Assembly (NCBI GenBank): GCA_030704615.1
Contig: CM060731.1
Coordinates: 78,784,756-78,848,755, forward strand
Origin: Takakia lepidozioides
Lineage: Eukaryota > Streptophyta > Takakiopsida > Takakiales > Takakiaceae
Reading direction: 5' to 3'
DNA: 64,000 bases
The notes beneath the pieces are model-generated. The model did not search any database. It was not told where the DNA came from and saw nothing but the letters and a program-made list of their open reading frames with translations. Positions 12,518 to 24,300 of the stretch are shown here, in pieces (positions within the stretch are counted from its first letter, which is position 1; each line of letters opens with the position of its first letter). Position numbers and translations under genes: made by a program.

Positions 12518-13614
12518 CTGGGGGGTGCACCCTAGCCAACCTGTACCAGCCACGTGCGTGCACAGGAGGGGGTATTTTTAACCCCCCCATGTACAACATT
12601 ATACATACATAGGGGGGGTAAGCAACACCTTAAATATAAGTCTACAGCAAGGGTTTTGTATGATTGCAAGGGTTTTGTATGATTAGGAGGGTAGTGTAGT
12701 GGTAAGGGTCACTAATATCATGATTTTCATCATGGGTTCAAATCTCACGGTGTCTTGAATTTTTTGAAAACTTTGAAAATATATATATACACAATGCAGA
12801 TTTGAGCTCAAGACCACCTACACATCACGACCAACTCCATACCACTTGGCTGGTCCACCACGATTCTTGAAACAATTGTAATGCTAAGCAATAATATACA
12901 ATAAAGACAATATTTTGTTTTGTATCATTGTTGAGATCTCCCCAACCGCGGGGCCAGCCCTGGTGTTTGGTACCATTGGAAAGCCCTCGATGAGGAGGGG
13001 TGCACTGGCTTGGTATCATAATTTTGGAACTTGCAGTGTGGGAGATATGAAATTTCAAGTACTTTTGGTCGTTGGAAACTCGCGAAAAATAGCAAAATGG
13101 GCTTTCTTGCAACAATTACTGGCCATTTATTTATCTTTTGTACACGGGGACATAAATGTAAATAATTGGGTTTTTTTTTCAAATATGGCATGAACACAAT
13201 ATTGTTTGTAGGGTCCTTGAGATCTCCCAAACCGCAGGGCCTCTAGCCACGATTTTGGCACCGTTGGAAAGCCCTCAATGAGTAGGGATGCACCGACTTG
13301 GTTTCATAAAATTTGGACCTACATAGTAGTACAGGTCGAGGTCTGTTTTTAAATGAATAAACTTGATATAATAATAAAAATACATATACATATTTGAGGG
13401 TATTTTTTAATGATTCAAAAAATATATATACATACAGCAGGGGGTACTTTTTAAAAATTACAAATTTCTATATATTTACAGGAGGGGATTTTATAATCTT
13501 CAAAATGTGTGTACAGAGGGGGTATAAATGATCCAAGGACCCGTATACAGGGGGTTTTTTTATTAGGCGGCGAACGCACGTGATACGGACATTTTATAAA
13601 GAGTGCACCCCCAG
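12518..13614. mobile_element. 1,097-bp non-autonomous TIR element with 10-bp TSD, Mutator-like by TSD length
   Basis: The left end reads CTGGGGGGTGCACCC; the right end, inverted, reads CTGGGGGTGCACTC. A perfect 10-bp direct repeat GGTGATTCGC flanks it at 12508-12517 and 13615-13624. Removing the element and one repeat restores the L1 ORF1 frame (MVIR then NREGHDSP), which confirms the borders. Further matching end motifs are CACGTGCGT and AACCCCC. Inside are a tRNA-like segment (12684-12757), two diverged copies of a roughly 100-bp unit (12926-13033 and 13213-13318), and several AGGGGGT-type short repeats near 13438-13555. No transposase is present. A target duplication of 9-11 bp points to the Mutator superfamily, though the TIRs are short for it. 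Confidence 0.8.
12684..12757 (+). repeat. tRNA-like (SINE-head-like) segment with Pol III A and B boxes
   Basis: An A-box-like GTAGTGTAGTGGTAAGG (12691-12707) and a good B box GGGTTCAAATCTC (12734-12746) are spaced as in tRNA genes. A CATGA/TCATG stem between them resembles an anticodon arm. The acceptor stem does not pair properly, so this is a tRNA-derived fossil rather than a functional tRNA. Two tandem copies of GCAAGGGTTTTGTATGATT lie just before it. It is inside the TIR element. Confidence 0.45.
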
Positions 13615-14107
13615 GGTGATTCGCAACAGGGAAGGACATGATTCGCCGGCAAGAAACATCAGGCAAGATGATTTGGGCAACATCCCCTCCAGGCCCCCAG
13701 CATCCCTTTTTGGTAATGATCCAGCACTGACCAGAAGCTCCCTTCATCTCTCCGCATCCTCCTTGATAGCCTACAATCCAGTCATAGCCAGAATTTGCAC
13801 CAATCTTCATTCTTTCCCCGCTTTGTCCCTTCCGGGCTCTTCAGCCATAGTCTCTCAGTCCTATTCCAAAGCTACCTGTGTGACACCATTAATCTTCCAC
13901 AGATCCCCAGCTCCTGCCTTCCTAGCCACGAAGGGCAACGCTGTCAGCTTTGAATCCATCTGGATTTCCAACAACGATGTTTCTATTTTCATGGCCGAAT
14001 CTCCCATTGACTGTAGTCCAATCCCCACTCTCAGAAACAAGATCAACTCCTTTCTTCAATCTAAGTTTCCTCATTATGTGCTCCCAGCCACTGCTCAAGT
14101 CACTTGA
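13615..14107 (+). pseudogene. L1 ORF1, second part after the insertion
   Basis: This is the C-terminal continuation of ORF1 in the same frame as the sequence before 12508, open to a stop at 14107. The sequence is Ser/Pro-rich with no recognised domain, as is common for the variable C-terminus of plant L1 ORF1. Its in-frame continuity is the evidence that the 12518-13614 element is a later insertion. Confidence 0.6.
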
Positions 14108-14876
14108 GGTACCTACATTGAGGACCATCCTACTCTAGGGGTTAACCTTTCGCCATCTACCCAAATTCTAGCCCTCATGGAGGAGTCGGACCTGCTAGTT
14201 ACCCAAAAGATGCAGGAAGGGAGATCATAGATCTAGCCTGCCCTTCATGACCAGCCTTCCTCGTCTTGCCGGGCCCTCATCAGGGCCAAAGACACAATGT
14301 GCTATGGTTTTTCCTTGCTCCAAGCCCTTAGGGAATCGGAAGAGGTGCAAGCGAATGAGGATTTTTAGAGCCAAAGATTCCAAGAGTACCGGGGACCAGT
14401 CCATGACAATGCTCGAGCTGATCCGGGAATCTCCACAGGATATCAGCAGCAACAGGCTGTGCCTCAGCCCCCCGACTCATCACCTGGACCGGATGCGGGT
14501 GCAAGGGCTTAATTGGACCTGTCACCCCGGCAGCCCTGCTCCTGCCATCAGCAACTCCGGCTCCACCGGTCTGCCTCCCTATCGCCCCCCATTACCCGGT
14601 GAGTGGCCTCCCTATTGTCATCCCCTTCCTTATTTTCTACCCATCTCCCTTAAACCCCAACAAAGGTAACGTGTTGTGCCTCAGAACCAGGTCACCCTTT
14701 CCAAGTGGCTGGAAAAATTTCCCTTCAATATCCTACTCTCTATCAGATGGAGACTTTTCGATGTATTTTGGAGCAGGATAAGGACCTCTTCCCCTGGCCA
14801 CACCAGATCCTCTCAAACTTATTCTTATCTCGGATTTTTTCATGCAACTATTGGGTAGACCTACACACCCACAAGA

Positions 14877-15981
14877 TGCAGGTTAGTTTTTCTTCATGGA
14901 ATATAAGGGGTATAGGCTCTGACCACTCAGCCCTCAAGAAAATTAAGCTGAGAGCATGGTTGGCTCCCCTTATTTCATCAGATGCCATTGTCTTTCTGTA
15001 GGAACATAAGCTAGATGATCTCAAAATTAGGAATCTTTATGATAATCTGTGGCCTCTTGCATCCGCTCTCTGAAAGCCTTCATCCGACGGATCAAGGGGG
15101 GGTATAGCCATCCTCCTTTCCCCTTCCATAAGGCAATTTTTGGTGAAAGATGAGATTTGGGAGATAGGAAGAGTCCAGTTCTACTCCCTGCTGCTCCCGT
15201 CCGACCTGGAACCCATAGGCCTGGTAAACATATATGCCCCTAATAATGCAAAGGATCGTTCTTCCCTGTGGGAGATGATCAACTTTAACATTTGCAGCCA
15301 TAAGGAAATCAACAAATGGGTTCTAGGGGGGGACTTCAATATGGTGGAGAATGACTCAGACAGAAGAGGTTCTGCGACAGCACCCCTGAACCCAGAGGAG
15401 GAAACAATATGGCAATCTCTCCTCCAAACCCACAACCGGAAATCCTCCCTGACACCCATCTCAATCTAGGCTCTTCCCCCCATTTCACCTGGTCCAACAA
15501 TAGAGCACTGGAACACCTATGTATGGCCCGCATGGATAGGTTTTACCTCTCTCTGGCTTTATCCATCAATGCAACTAGAAAGCCGCAGGAACCCATTGTC
15601 CATGGGTTTGATCACGCCCTCATTGAGGCTTCACTGTCTTTCCCTAACGCTCATCGTAGAGGTAGGGGTGTTTACAAGCTAAACTCCTCCCTTCTCAATA
15701 TTCATTCCTTTATGCAGGCATTAAAGGATGAATGGCATAATTCAGGCAACCATTTAAATTGCCCCATAGAGAGATTTATCTCTAAGCTGGCGGCAACCTG
15801 TAGATGCAGCCAGATCCTTAGTAAAGACATTGTTGTAGCCAGGTCCAGGAAGGTTAAAGCCCTTAAAAAATGTCTTGAGGTGTGCCAATCAAAAATCGAA
15901 TCTCGCGCATGCGATGACCACACGTTTCAGACTTACCTAGAGGCCCGGTACAATGTGGGGATCTTTCAGGAACAACAATAG
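14877..15981 (+). pseudogene. L1 ORF2, apurinic-type endonuclease domain
   Basis: This domain nicks target DNA to prime reverse transcription. It begins MQVSFSSWNIRGIG; the SWNIRG motif marks the endonuclease start. Next comes an EH motif where the codon before EHKL is TAG instead of the usual Gln. SRGGIAILL, then VLGGDFNMV with the catalytic Asp and Asn, FTWSN and a degraded SDH-like region follow. There are stops at 15001 and 15074, and the frame shifts around 15430. It continues into the reverse transcriptase region. Confidence 0.8.
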
Positions 15982-16195
15982 GAAAAATGAGAATGAAAGC
16001 AGGGGTCAATTGGTCTGCCAAAGGAGAGAAAATGTCTAAGCTACATTTCTTTCAGAAAACCAAGCTTAGAAGGGCCATGCAAACCATTCCTGAGTTATAT
16101 ATAGACAGTCATGCCAACAAATCTTCCAAACCAAAGGAGCTCTATGGGATGGCTTTCAAGCACTTCAGCTCCCTGTTCCAAGCAGAACCGGTGGG

Positions 16196-17332
16196 GTGGA
16201 CAACGCCCAGTTGCTTCACTCATGCCTGCAATCTACCCCCAGTCAATACAGGGAAGGGGAAGACCAAGCCTTGTTCAAAGAATTCACCCCTATGGAGCTG
16301 GAGGACGCTCTGGACCAAATGAACAAGGGTAAAACTCCCGGTCTTGACGGTATGCCAATGGAGTTTTACAAGGCCTTCTGGCCTCGCATCGCTCAAGAGT
16401 TTTGTGACATGGCAAATGAAATCCACAGGAAAGGTGCTATGCCAGGGTCCATGTCTCAAGGGGTCATTACTCTCCTTTTTAAAAAAGGAGATAGAGCAGA
16501 CATAAATAATTATAGGCCCATAACGCTGCTTAATGTGGCCTATAAAATTATTGCCAAGGCCCTAGGCTCCAGCCCCTTCTCCTTTCGTTGATTAGAACAG
16601 GTCAAGCCGGTTTCGTAAAAGGCAGATATATATTGGATAATGTCCTTCAGGCCCAGGATGCGGATGCATACGCCCGGGCATCAAATCAGGCGCTGGCACT
16701 CTGGCTGCTTGACTTTGAGAAGGCATTCGACAAAGTGGGTTGGGACTTTCTTCTGGCGGTTCTGCGAAAATGTTGGGCTGCCACCCTCATTCTGCAAGTG
16801 GGTAAAGATCCTTATCCGCAACAGCTCCAACAGGGTTATTATTAATGAACATTTGTCAAAACCCTTTGCCCTCCAAAGATCGGTACGACATGGATGCCCT
16901 CTCTCACCTTTCATCTTTCTGTTTGTAGCAGATACTCTGGAATGTATGTTGGATGTAAACCCTGTAGTGAGAGGCCTTCAGATGCATGGTTTCAGGGCTG
17001 ATGCTACCCTTCAGATGAAAGATTCTATGTTTGTAGATGACACTTTTGTCCTGCTTCAAGCTGAGCCAGCAGGCCTGCATGCTGCCCAATGCACGATTGA
17101 CAGCTTCTGCAAAGTATCGGGTTTCAGAGCGAATTGGACAAATACCAAGGCTCTTTTGGTGGGAGATATTTCAAAATCAGGTCTGGGGGTCTCCCCAGTA
17201 TGGGGGGCTAACTTGGGCTTGATCTGGCTCAAGGAAGGGGAGTCCACCACCCTATTGGGCCATGTCTTTGGGATTAATCTCTCTGAAGACCAGTGTTTGG
17301 GACCCACTATAGCCAAGCTGAGGGACAGCTAA
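16196..17332 (+). pseudogene. L1 ORF2, reverse transcriptase domain
   Basis: Motifs in order: GKTPGLDGMPMEFYK, ITLLFKKGD, NYRPITLLN, QAGFVKGRYILDN, DFEKAFDKVGWDF, HGCPLSPFIFLF, and the catalytic box MFVDDTFVLL. The catalytic box reads FVDD rather than the FADD usual in plant L1 elements; the two metal-binding Asp residues are kept. The domain is spread over three frames, with shifts near 16585 and 16790, so it cannot be translated as one protein. Confidence 0.85.
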
Positions 17333-19059
17333 TCTTCTGGGGCTCTCGGTTCCTCTCCATTATTGGGAGGGCTCTGGTGGCTAACCAGATCCTTTTGGCC
17401 GGTATTTGGTATTTCGCCTCAACCTGGAGCCCGAGCTCGAAACACATACTTAGAAACTTTATATGGGGTGCCCAATCGTTGGACTCTAACAAATGTCCCC
17501 AGGTATCTTGGATTCAAATCATAATGCCCAAGAAAATGGGTGGCCTCGGAGTCTTGGATCCCGAAACCCAGATCAAAGCCCTGTTGAGAAAATGGCTCCC
17601 TAGATTCCTAAGTCTAGAAGGAGGTCAACTGGTGGAAACTTATGGTGATGGGTACTATTTTTCCTCAGTTCACCCCTGGGCACCACGCAATGGTCTCCAT
17701 CTTTGAGATGGATCACTCAAGGTTTTCGTCACAAATCCCCTGGCTCTTCCCTTTGGACCTCTATTTGGTTGGCTTGGGGGAAGTGCAGACCTTTCCTGCG
17801 AAAAAAAGAGCCAGATTCATTTTTGAAGTGCTCAGGCAACACCTGTTCCTCAACAAGCCAGTCCCATCAGCAGCGGAGAGGAGCCAAGCTACAAGATGGG
17901 CAGGGTGGGATGCAAGGGGACTCTCACAGGTCTCCCATCTATGGTTCAGTACCCCTGAATCTCTTTCCAGAACTCTAGGCACCCAAAGGCTCTCCTCCAG
18001 TATAGCCTCGGTTCTGCAATCAATTCCAGATTCATGGAGACACATGCTCAGACAGGGCCCATCCTCTCCGTCTCTTTATCAGTGGGTGACCACACTTGAT
18101 CACCACTTTTAGGTCATGTTTATAATGGAAGCCTCGCTTGATAACCTGGTGGGATTCGCAATCAGGGCCCATCCTTATACGGGTGCTCTCTCGCTACACT
18201 CATCCAACTCCATCACAATCCCATATACAAACACCCCACCAGCCAGAATCTGCTATTGGAACTCTAAGCTCAAAGATTTTTATCCATCCCTCCCATCCAA
18301 CACGCACGTTCTACCATGGTTACGATCAGGAACCTTCATATGGATAGGAGGCTAGTCCATCCAGGATCTGCAAATCGCCCAGCAGAATGGCAATGGGCAT
18401 TCGGGGACAAAATTTGCTCCTTCTTATCTTACACGGCCAAGGGTGCCTACAGAGCGATGGTGCAGGCCAAGCCTCTAACCAAAAAATGGGATGACAGATG
18501 GGGCTTATTCCAATGTAGAGAGGAAAACTGGAAGTGCATATGGGCTCTGATTTGGGAAAAATCTAAACCAGCCAAACTCAGTGCATTTCTTTGGCAGATT
18601 GCAAATAGAGTTTTAAAGGTTGGGCAATTTCTGAACTTCCAAGAGGCTATTCTCTGCAGATGCTGCCCCATTGGGGTTATTGAGTCTTTGGAATACTACC
18701 TTATTTTCTGTAGAGGGCCGTCATCCATCTGGCCCTTGATATTGTCACTTTACAGGGTCTGGTCAGACATCGCTCAGGACCCCATAGCCCTCCTGCTTAA
18801 TTACAACCAAACAACCAAGTCCAAGGTGTCCACATGCCCAATATTTGAGGCTCTCCGCTCGACAACGCTATGGCAAATTTGGAAGGCTCGGTGCAAATGG
18901 ACATTAAACAATGCCTCCTCCTCCTGTACAGAAATCCTTGTTTGTGTTTTCTATGATGTTACTATTGCAGTTAAGTTGGCCTGGCAAAAACCATGTGTAG
19001 AAGCATACATGAAACCCGAACAAAAAGATTCCCTCCTTGCCTCCTTCAGAGCATCTTAG
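17333..19059 (+). pseudogene. L1 ORF2, C-terminal region with zinc-binding-like domain
   Basis: Blocks typical of the end of plant L1 ORF2 are present: MPKKMGGLGVLD, and near 18530-18720 WKCIWALIWEKSKPAKLSAF with LWQIANRV and a Cys-rich LCRCCP. Frameshifts occur near 17640, 18110 and 18320. The final frame is open from 18316 to a stop at 19059. About 390 bases of 3' UTR follow before the tail. Confidence 0.7.
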
Positions 19060-19559
19060 GGAAGAGGGGGAATCATTTGTTGCAGCATTGATACAGACTC
19101 CTGTACATGGGCAGACTCCATACCTGAACTTTGGAAACACCGATGGAGCACCGTCTTCGGCCTCCCCTGACTTGGACTCGGCAGATATAAATTGGAAGCA
19201 CATAAGGAGGGGGTCTAAATCTAAGTTGATCTTCCTCAGATAGAAATCTTCCGAGTTTCGCTCCTTGGCCGTTCTGGCTTGTGCTCTTACTGTTCGTCGT
19301 TCTGTTTGGTTCCCTATGCTCTAGGGCACCTCTCTCTCGTGGAGGTTTTCAATGCTATGAACTAATCCCAAATTAGCTCTCTGCACTATGGGCAAATCTT
19401 GCAACCAATAATAGAAGGGTAAATGGGTAAATGGTGGTACTCTGTCACAATCTGAGAATTGAAGGCTTGGCTTGTTGTTCACATCTTAATGGATATTAAA
19501 AAAACTACATAACTAGATTGTACTGAAAAATCAACAATGCCTTTTTCAATTGCCCTTCC

Positions 19560-20640
19560 ATAATGCGTATTATGTCGCGTAACCAGTAAGAGACAATTTT
19601 GAGATGCCTCCCTCTTGTTGGCAACAAGGATGTGTGCATGGATGACACTCTATTGCCTTTGATAAGTTTAAAGCTAAAAATAGGTGGTTGCTAGATGCAC
19701 TAAATGGTTTTTATGCCCCCTTCATGAGCCCCGAGCAGAATTTCACTCTGGATGAGCAAATGGTGAAGTACAACGATAAATACGTTGGAATCCAACAATA
19801 TCTCAGTAATAAGCCCGTACAGTGGGGTCTGAAAATGTGGTGTTTGGCTTATGCATCTTCTAAAAGAAGTTAGTGGTTGGCTTTGGGAAAAATGGTGGGA
19901 ATGATTTGACCCATGGTAGTGAATATGGAGTGGGAACAAGGTTGTTTGAGGGGTTTGAGGGTTTAAGGGTAATAATGGATAATTTTTTCAGTAGCCATAG
20001 CAGGTTCCATGATTTGATAGCAGAACATATTTATGCCACTGGTACTATGAAAACAATGTGGGTGGGCTTTCTTTCTTACATTAATTTAGGTAAGAAGGGT
20101 GAGAGAGGTAGGCTGGAGTTTCATGTTCACATAAGTGGCAAAGTGGATGTTGTTGCTTGGATAAATGCTAAGTTGGTGACAGTAATATCCACGGCCATTT
20201 CTCAGGTGGTACCTGATTGCTTCATACAAAGATGGCACAAAGGAACAAAACGTGCTTCCCCCCTCCCTTATTGTGATTCATTACCAAGAGCACATGAGGG
20301 GAGTGGATGTCCAAGATCAGTTGCGGGGTAACTACTCTATTCTGGACCAAAGACCATAAATGGTGGCACCACTTGTACTTTCATGGAGTTGATGCTTCTT
20401 CGATGAATGCTTACATGTTGTACTTGGGGTTTATGACAGCAAAAGACCGGACTCCTCGTATCCCAATTTGGAGGTTGCAAAGGGACTAACTGTAGGGTAG
20501 ATTTCTCCCGGGAGAACATAAATGCTAAGGCTAGATGTGCCCAATCCGGGGTCTGTGCACTTCTCCCTAAAGACTAGAGGGAGAGGAAGTGTGTTCAGTG
20601 CGGTGTTCAAAGAGGGGCTATCCTCTTTACGGCATTCAAT
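19560..20640 (+). pseudogene. piggyBac transposase relic
   Basis: piggyBac transposases cut and paste DNA at TTAA sites using three catalytic Asp residues in an RNase H fold. Visible blocks: MSRNQ (about 19572), LLDALNGFY, LDEQMVKYND (first Asp), NKPVQWGLKMWCL, VIMDNFFSS (second Asp), ATGTMKT, VDVVAWINAK, VDVQDQLRGNYS (third Asp region), and a C-terminal ERKCVQCG Cys-rich stretch. At least four stops or frameshifts break it. The N-terminal part is missing upstream, where the L1 ends. I did not find terminal repeats or TTAA borders. Confidence 0.8.
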
Positions 20641-20935
20641 CTATGCAGTAGTGTTTTGTCTAAATTGCTAAACACTATGGCATTTTTGAGAATAGGTTCT
20701 TACATGTTGTTGTTGGCTATGAAGTGGACTTACTAATTGTCCATGTCTAGTCGAGAGTCGTTTGACAAGTCCATGTAAGTGTGGGCTTAGTGCAACTATT
20801 ACTGCAGAAAATATAATGTTAAGACCGGTGCAGCCTTGTGACCTTGAGTCCTAATTCTTTAGTTCAGTGGTAGTCCCCCTAGTCAAGCGGGGGTGCGCAC
20901 AAATTCCACCACATAATTGTTGCAGCATGCTCTAA

Positions 20936-21362
20936 GAGCATCCCCATCCTTGAGCCCGAAAGACTCCCTGTAACGCCAAAGATAGCATGATCGATACTGG
21001 CCTTGTGAGGTTCTTTGACGGGGTATCCCCGACTCGCGCACACCCTCCCCATTGAATCGCCCACGCTATCCTCCGCGAAGCTCAGCTCCCCATCCCCCTC
21101 TGGCGTTCCTATTGACAGAGGAGGCGTGGTCGTTGCCAAGCTGCTAACACGACATGGGCATACTCACGTTGACCTGTTTTTAGGGGCAGGTTCTGGGCCC
21201 TGTATATTGCGCTCCGGTTCAAGATGCGCATAGACATTTAGTGCCCGTCCTATATGGAATAGTGTTCAAGGGCAAGGGTATGGACGTTTTCCAGCACACT
21301 TCTAAACTGTATACATTCATATTCCGTTGCTGGGTTGGGTTCAGTGTAGGGTGGGGATGCTC
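20936..21362. mobile_element. PIF/Harbinger (Tourist-like) MITE, 427 bp
   Basis: The ends are GAGCATCCCCATCC and, on the right, GGTGGGGATGCTC, which is the inverted form of a GAGCATCCCCA terminus. The flanks carry the 3-bp duplication TAA (20933-20935 and 21363-21365). GAGCATCyCCA ends with a TAA or TTA duplication are typical of Tourist-like MITEs. The interior has no transposase. The open frames inside it are not genes. Confidence 0.75.
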
Positions 21363-21365
21363 TAA

Positions 21366-24300
21366 GTTGCCTCAGAGCTACACTACACTGAAAAATAACA
21401 TCAAAACACTTACCAGAAAGTGACAAAGTTCATCATCAAAATCTACAACATGCCAATTAATGTCGCATTTCAAAAGCGTTTGCTGTAGAAGCAACTTCTG
21501 AAGAAATCGTCAGATTGCACAATATATAGCATACCGGTAGGCAGGTAGGATCCAGGTGGACATATACACTTAATTCCAATTTGTTTTTCGCCGCGTCCAA
21601 CCACCGCTAGGTGGAAATGAAAAAAAAAGGGCTAGTACCCGCAAGGGGAAGCCTAGGCTCTTATCTACGCTAGCTCCGGCTGGCGTCATATATGTATATG
21701 ATGAGAGAGAGAGAGGAATAACGTACACAGTGGGACCCGAAGTCGTGGCCAATCCCTTGCTAATGCCCTCGCCAACTCTGGTGCATTCCTGCTGCCAATC
21801 TGTTGCTGCCTCCACATTTCTACCGCTTCCACAAAATGTACTAGACCCTGCCTCTTCTTGCACTCCCTGACTTATCCGATCGTACCTCTCTTTTCTTGCA
21901 CTCTCTACCCCCACCCTCACCCTCCCTCTCTTCGTACACTCATTCTTTCCCTACAGCCTGGCCAAGTGACCTCGTCCTACCTCTAAGTTATAACTGGCCT
22001 CCCTCCATTCCACAATCTTCTCTAAGCCAATTCTGTGCACTCCAATGTCGGCCCCACATGCAATAGCCACCTTCACAAGGCATGCAATAGCCATGTGGCC
22101 CGCATAGACGTCCAGGTCCCTTTGATTGATTTGGTTGATTTTTTTGAACGATTGGGGATACATATAGCACTCACTCAACAAAGAGTGAGCTTTCTACTTT
22201 CTACTGCCAAGGGGTATTGTCCGGTATGGCTTCAAATGTAGGTAAGACCTGGGGAAGGGACATCAGGATAAAAGCACTACGTGTGGTGGGAGAAGCCAAT
22301 AAATATCTTGATCTCTACCGTACCCGGAGCTGGCGGGTATCATAAAACTCATAGACGGCCGATAAGCAGAACCAAAATAGTAAATACACATACCCTACCA
22401 CTGGTAGTATCTGGATGTAAAAAAGACAGATATACCTCGAACCCGACAGGGTAGTCACTGTAAAGGGCGAATGACACCCTCACAACACTGGTAGCAGCCG
22501 AGAATTATTTTCGGGCGAATTCAGCGATGCCCCAAGGAACAATCAGGCTGTTTCTGGAGTCCACTCCACACAGCTCCGTTAGATTCATAGGAAGCACAGC
22601 ATCAACCAATCACACCACATCCAGCCCACATATATCTCAACGTACATTACAATGTACCTCATGTACGTCCTTTCCTCTGAATCTTTCACACTAAGGTTCA
22701 GATTTCAGAAACCCGCGAGGAGAAGGGCCCACCTCAGATCTTAGTGCTCTTCACCACAAGTGTTGGTACAATCAAACACGACAGTACCGGAACAAACAAA
22801 TGCAATTCAATACAGTAGCTCGCCCACAATTACACAGAGCGAGTCTGTCTCATTCAAGTCCCAACTGAACGCCTGCAGGTGTGAGGAAACTGCGACATCA
22901 GTGTGCGCCTCACACGCCTTCCAAAAGCAGCAACCCCATTCAAGACCCCACTGCTCCCTCTCCTCTGCGCGAGATTGTAAGTATCCTGTCAGTCCTCCCA
23001 ACATGCCCCCCGACTCTGCCGGATTGCCCTAAATGATGGATGAACTCGAGATGAAGATCAGACATTCGTCGCTTTCGTGGTGTTTGACGGATGTTCTCTT
23101 TCCAAAGATGGATGAGGAATGGTGATGGTTACGGGCCTATGACCGAGGTATCTGACCCGAAGTCGAGACGGGTGACCCGCAAGGGGTGGTTTGGGGCCAC
23201 CCGGTCCCAGCGGCGGTCCCAGCGGCAGTCCCAGCGGCAATATAAATTCGAAACCGCACAGAGAGGGTGAATGAGAAGCATCCGAAAAGTGGCAGATCAA
23301 TGCAGAATATGGAAGGGATGGATGAACTATTGCGTCACCGACCAAAGGATGCAGCCGGGCAGGTTCCGCCGGTCGCTGGGCTGCGGTCCTGAGCCGCCGC
23401 GGCCGTCACGCCACGTCACCGGGTCGGTGTCCTGGCGCCTTACGGGTTACGGGTTATCACAAAAGTTACAAGCTACTCACCCTACGTAACGTAGCTAGTA
23501 AGCTACGTTTTTACTAGTTGGTGCCTGGAAAGGGAGGATCGGTAGGGCGAGGGTAGGTCGGGGCTTGCGAGGGGGGGGGGACAACCGTATGCTTTCCAAA
23601 TACAAACGGCATTGACCCTGGTTGAAGGCTCGTGGGTTGTGGTAGGCAGATTTTGTGGCGGCCAAGCACGTTCAGTCCTCCATAGTAGGAGCTTCGATGC
23701 GTACTATTCGCCGGAGGAGTAGAGTCAAGGAAGGGACTTTATTACTGTAAATGGCTCTGCGCTGAAGTCTCACAAGGCGAAAAGATTCATGGTGGACCCT
23801 AGAGTACATTGCAGCATGATCTTTTGTGCAGACCTGATTGTCAAGTTTTAGATGGTCCACTCAGATTCGGCGGTGAGGCTATATGTCTACATATTACTCA
23901 CCTCGCGAACTGCAGAGAAATGAGGAATCGAAACCGTTGAACGGTTGCCTTACTCAACTTCTAATTTAAACCATCAGGAATAGTAAATCTGGTTGCTGCA
24001 GGAAGGCAAATGAAGGTGTGCATCCGTTAGTCTTGCAGCCTCAATATGCTATCTAGTCCCTATGTAATATGTACTTGTATGATTGTCAGGAATCGTCCAG
24101 GAGCCAGCGGGGTGGACAAGGTTTTGTTCCAACAGCGGGTGAGCTAGGTGACCCACAACTAGCCGAGCGTCGTCCCAGAGCCGTGGATCCATGCTTGGTG
24201 GTGAGCCCGCAGGAAAACAACTCTCCATCTTATTAGCGGACTGCGCCACTGTGGAGGCAGCGCAAATCCTGTCAGCGGCCTGGACAAAAACAGGCTATCC

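Larger units (their letters stand above)
10330..19450 (+). mobile_element. Decayed L1-type non-LTR retrotransposon, split by a DNA element
   Basis: Order on the plus strand: a 5' region (10.33-11.2 kb), ORF1 with a CCHC knuckle, then ORF2 with AP endonuclease, reverse transcriptase and a C-terminal Cys-rich region to 19059, then a 3' tail near 19420 with GGGTAAATGGGTAAATGG repeats. Without the 1,097-bp insertion it is about 8 kb, near full length for a plant L1. Frameshifts and stops run through both ORFs, so it is inactive. The outer limits are estimates; I found no convincing target duplication. Confidence 0.8.

Noticed and set aside
12684-12757. Functional tRNA gene
   Set aside because: A and B boxes are present, but the acceptor stem does not pair and the anticodon loop is one base short.
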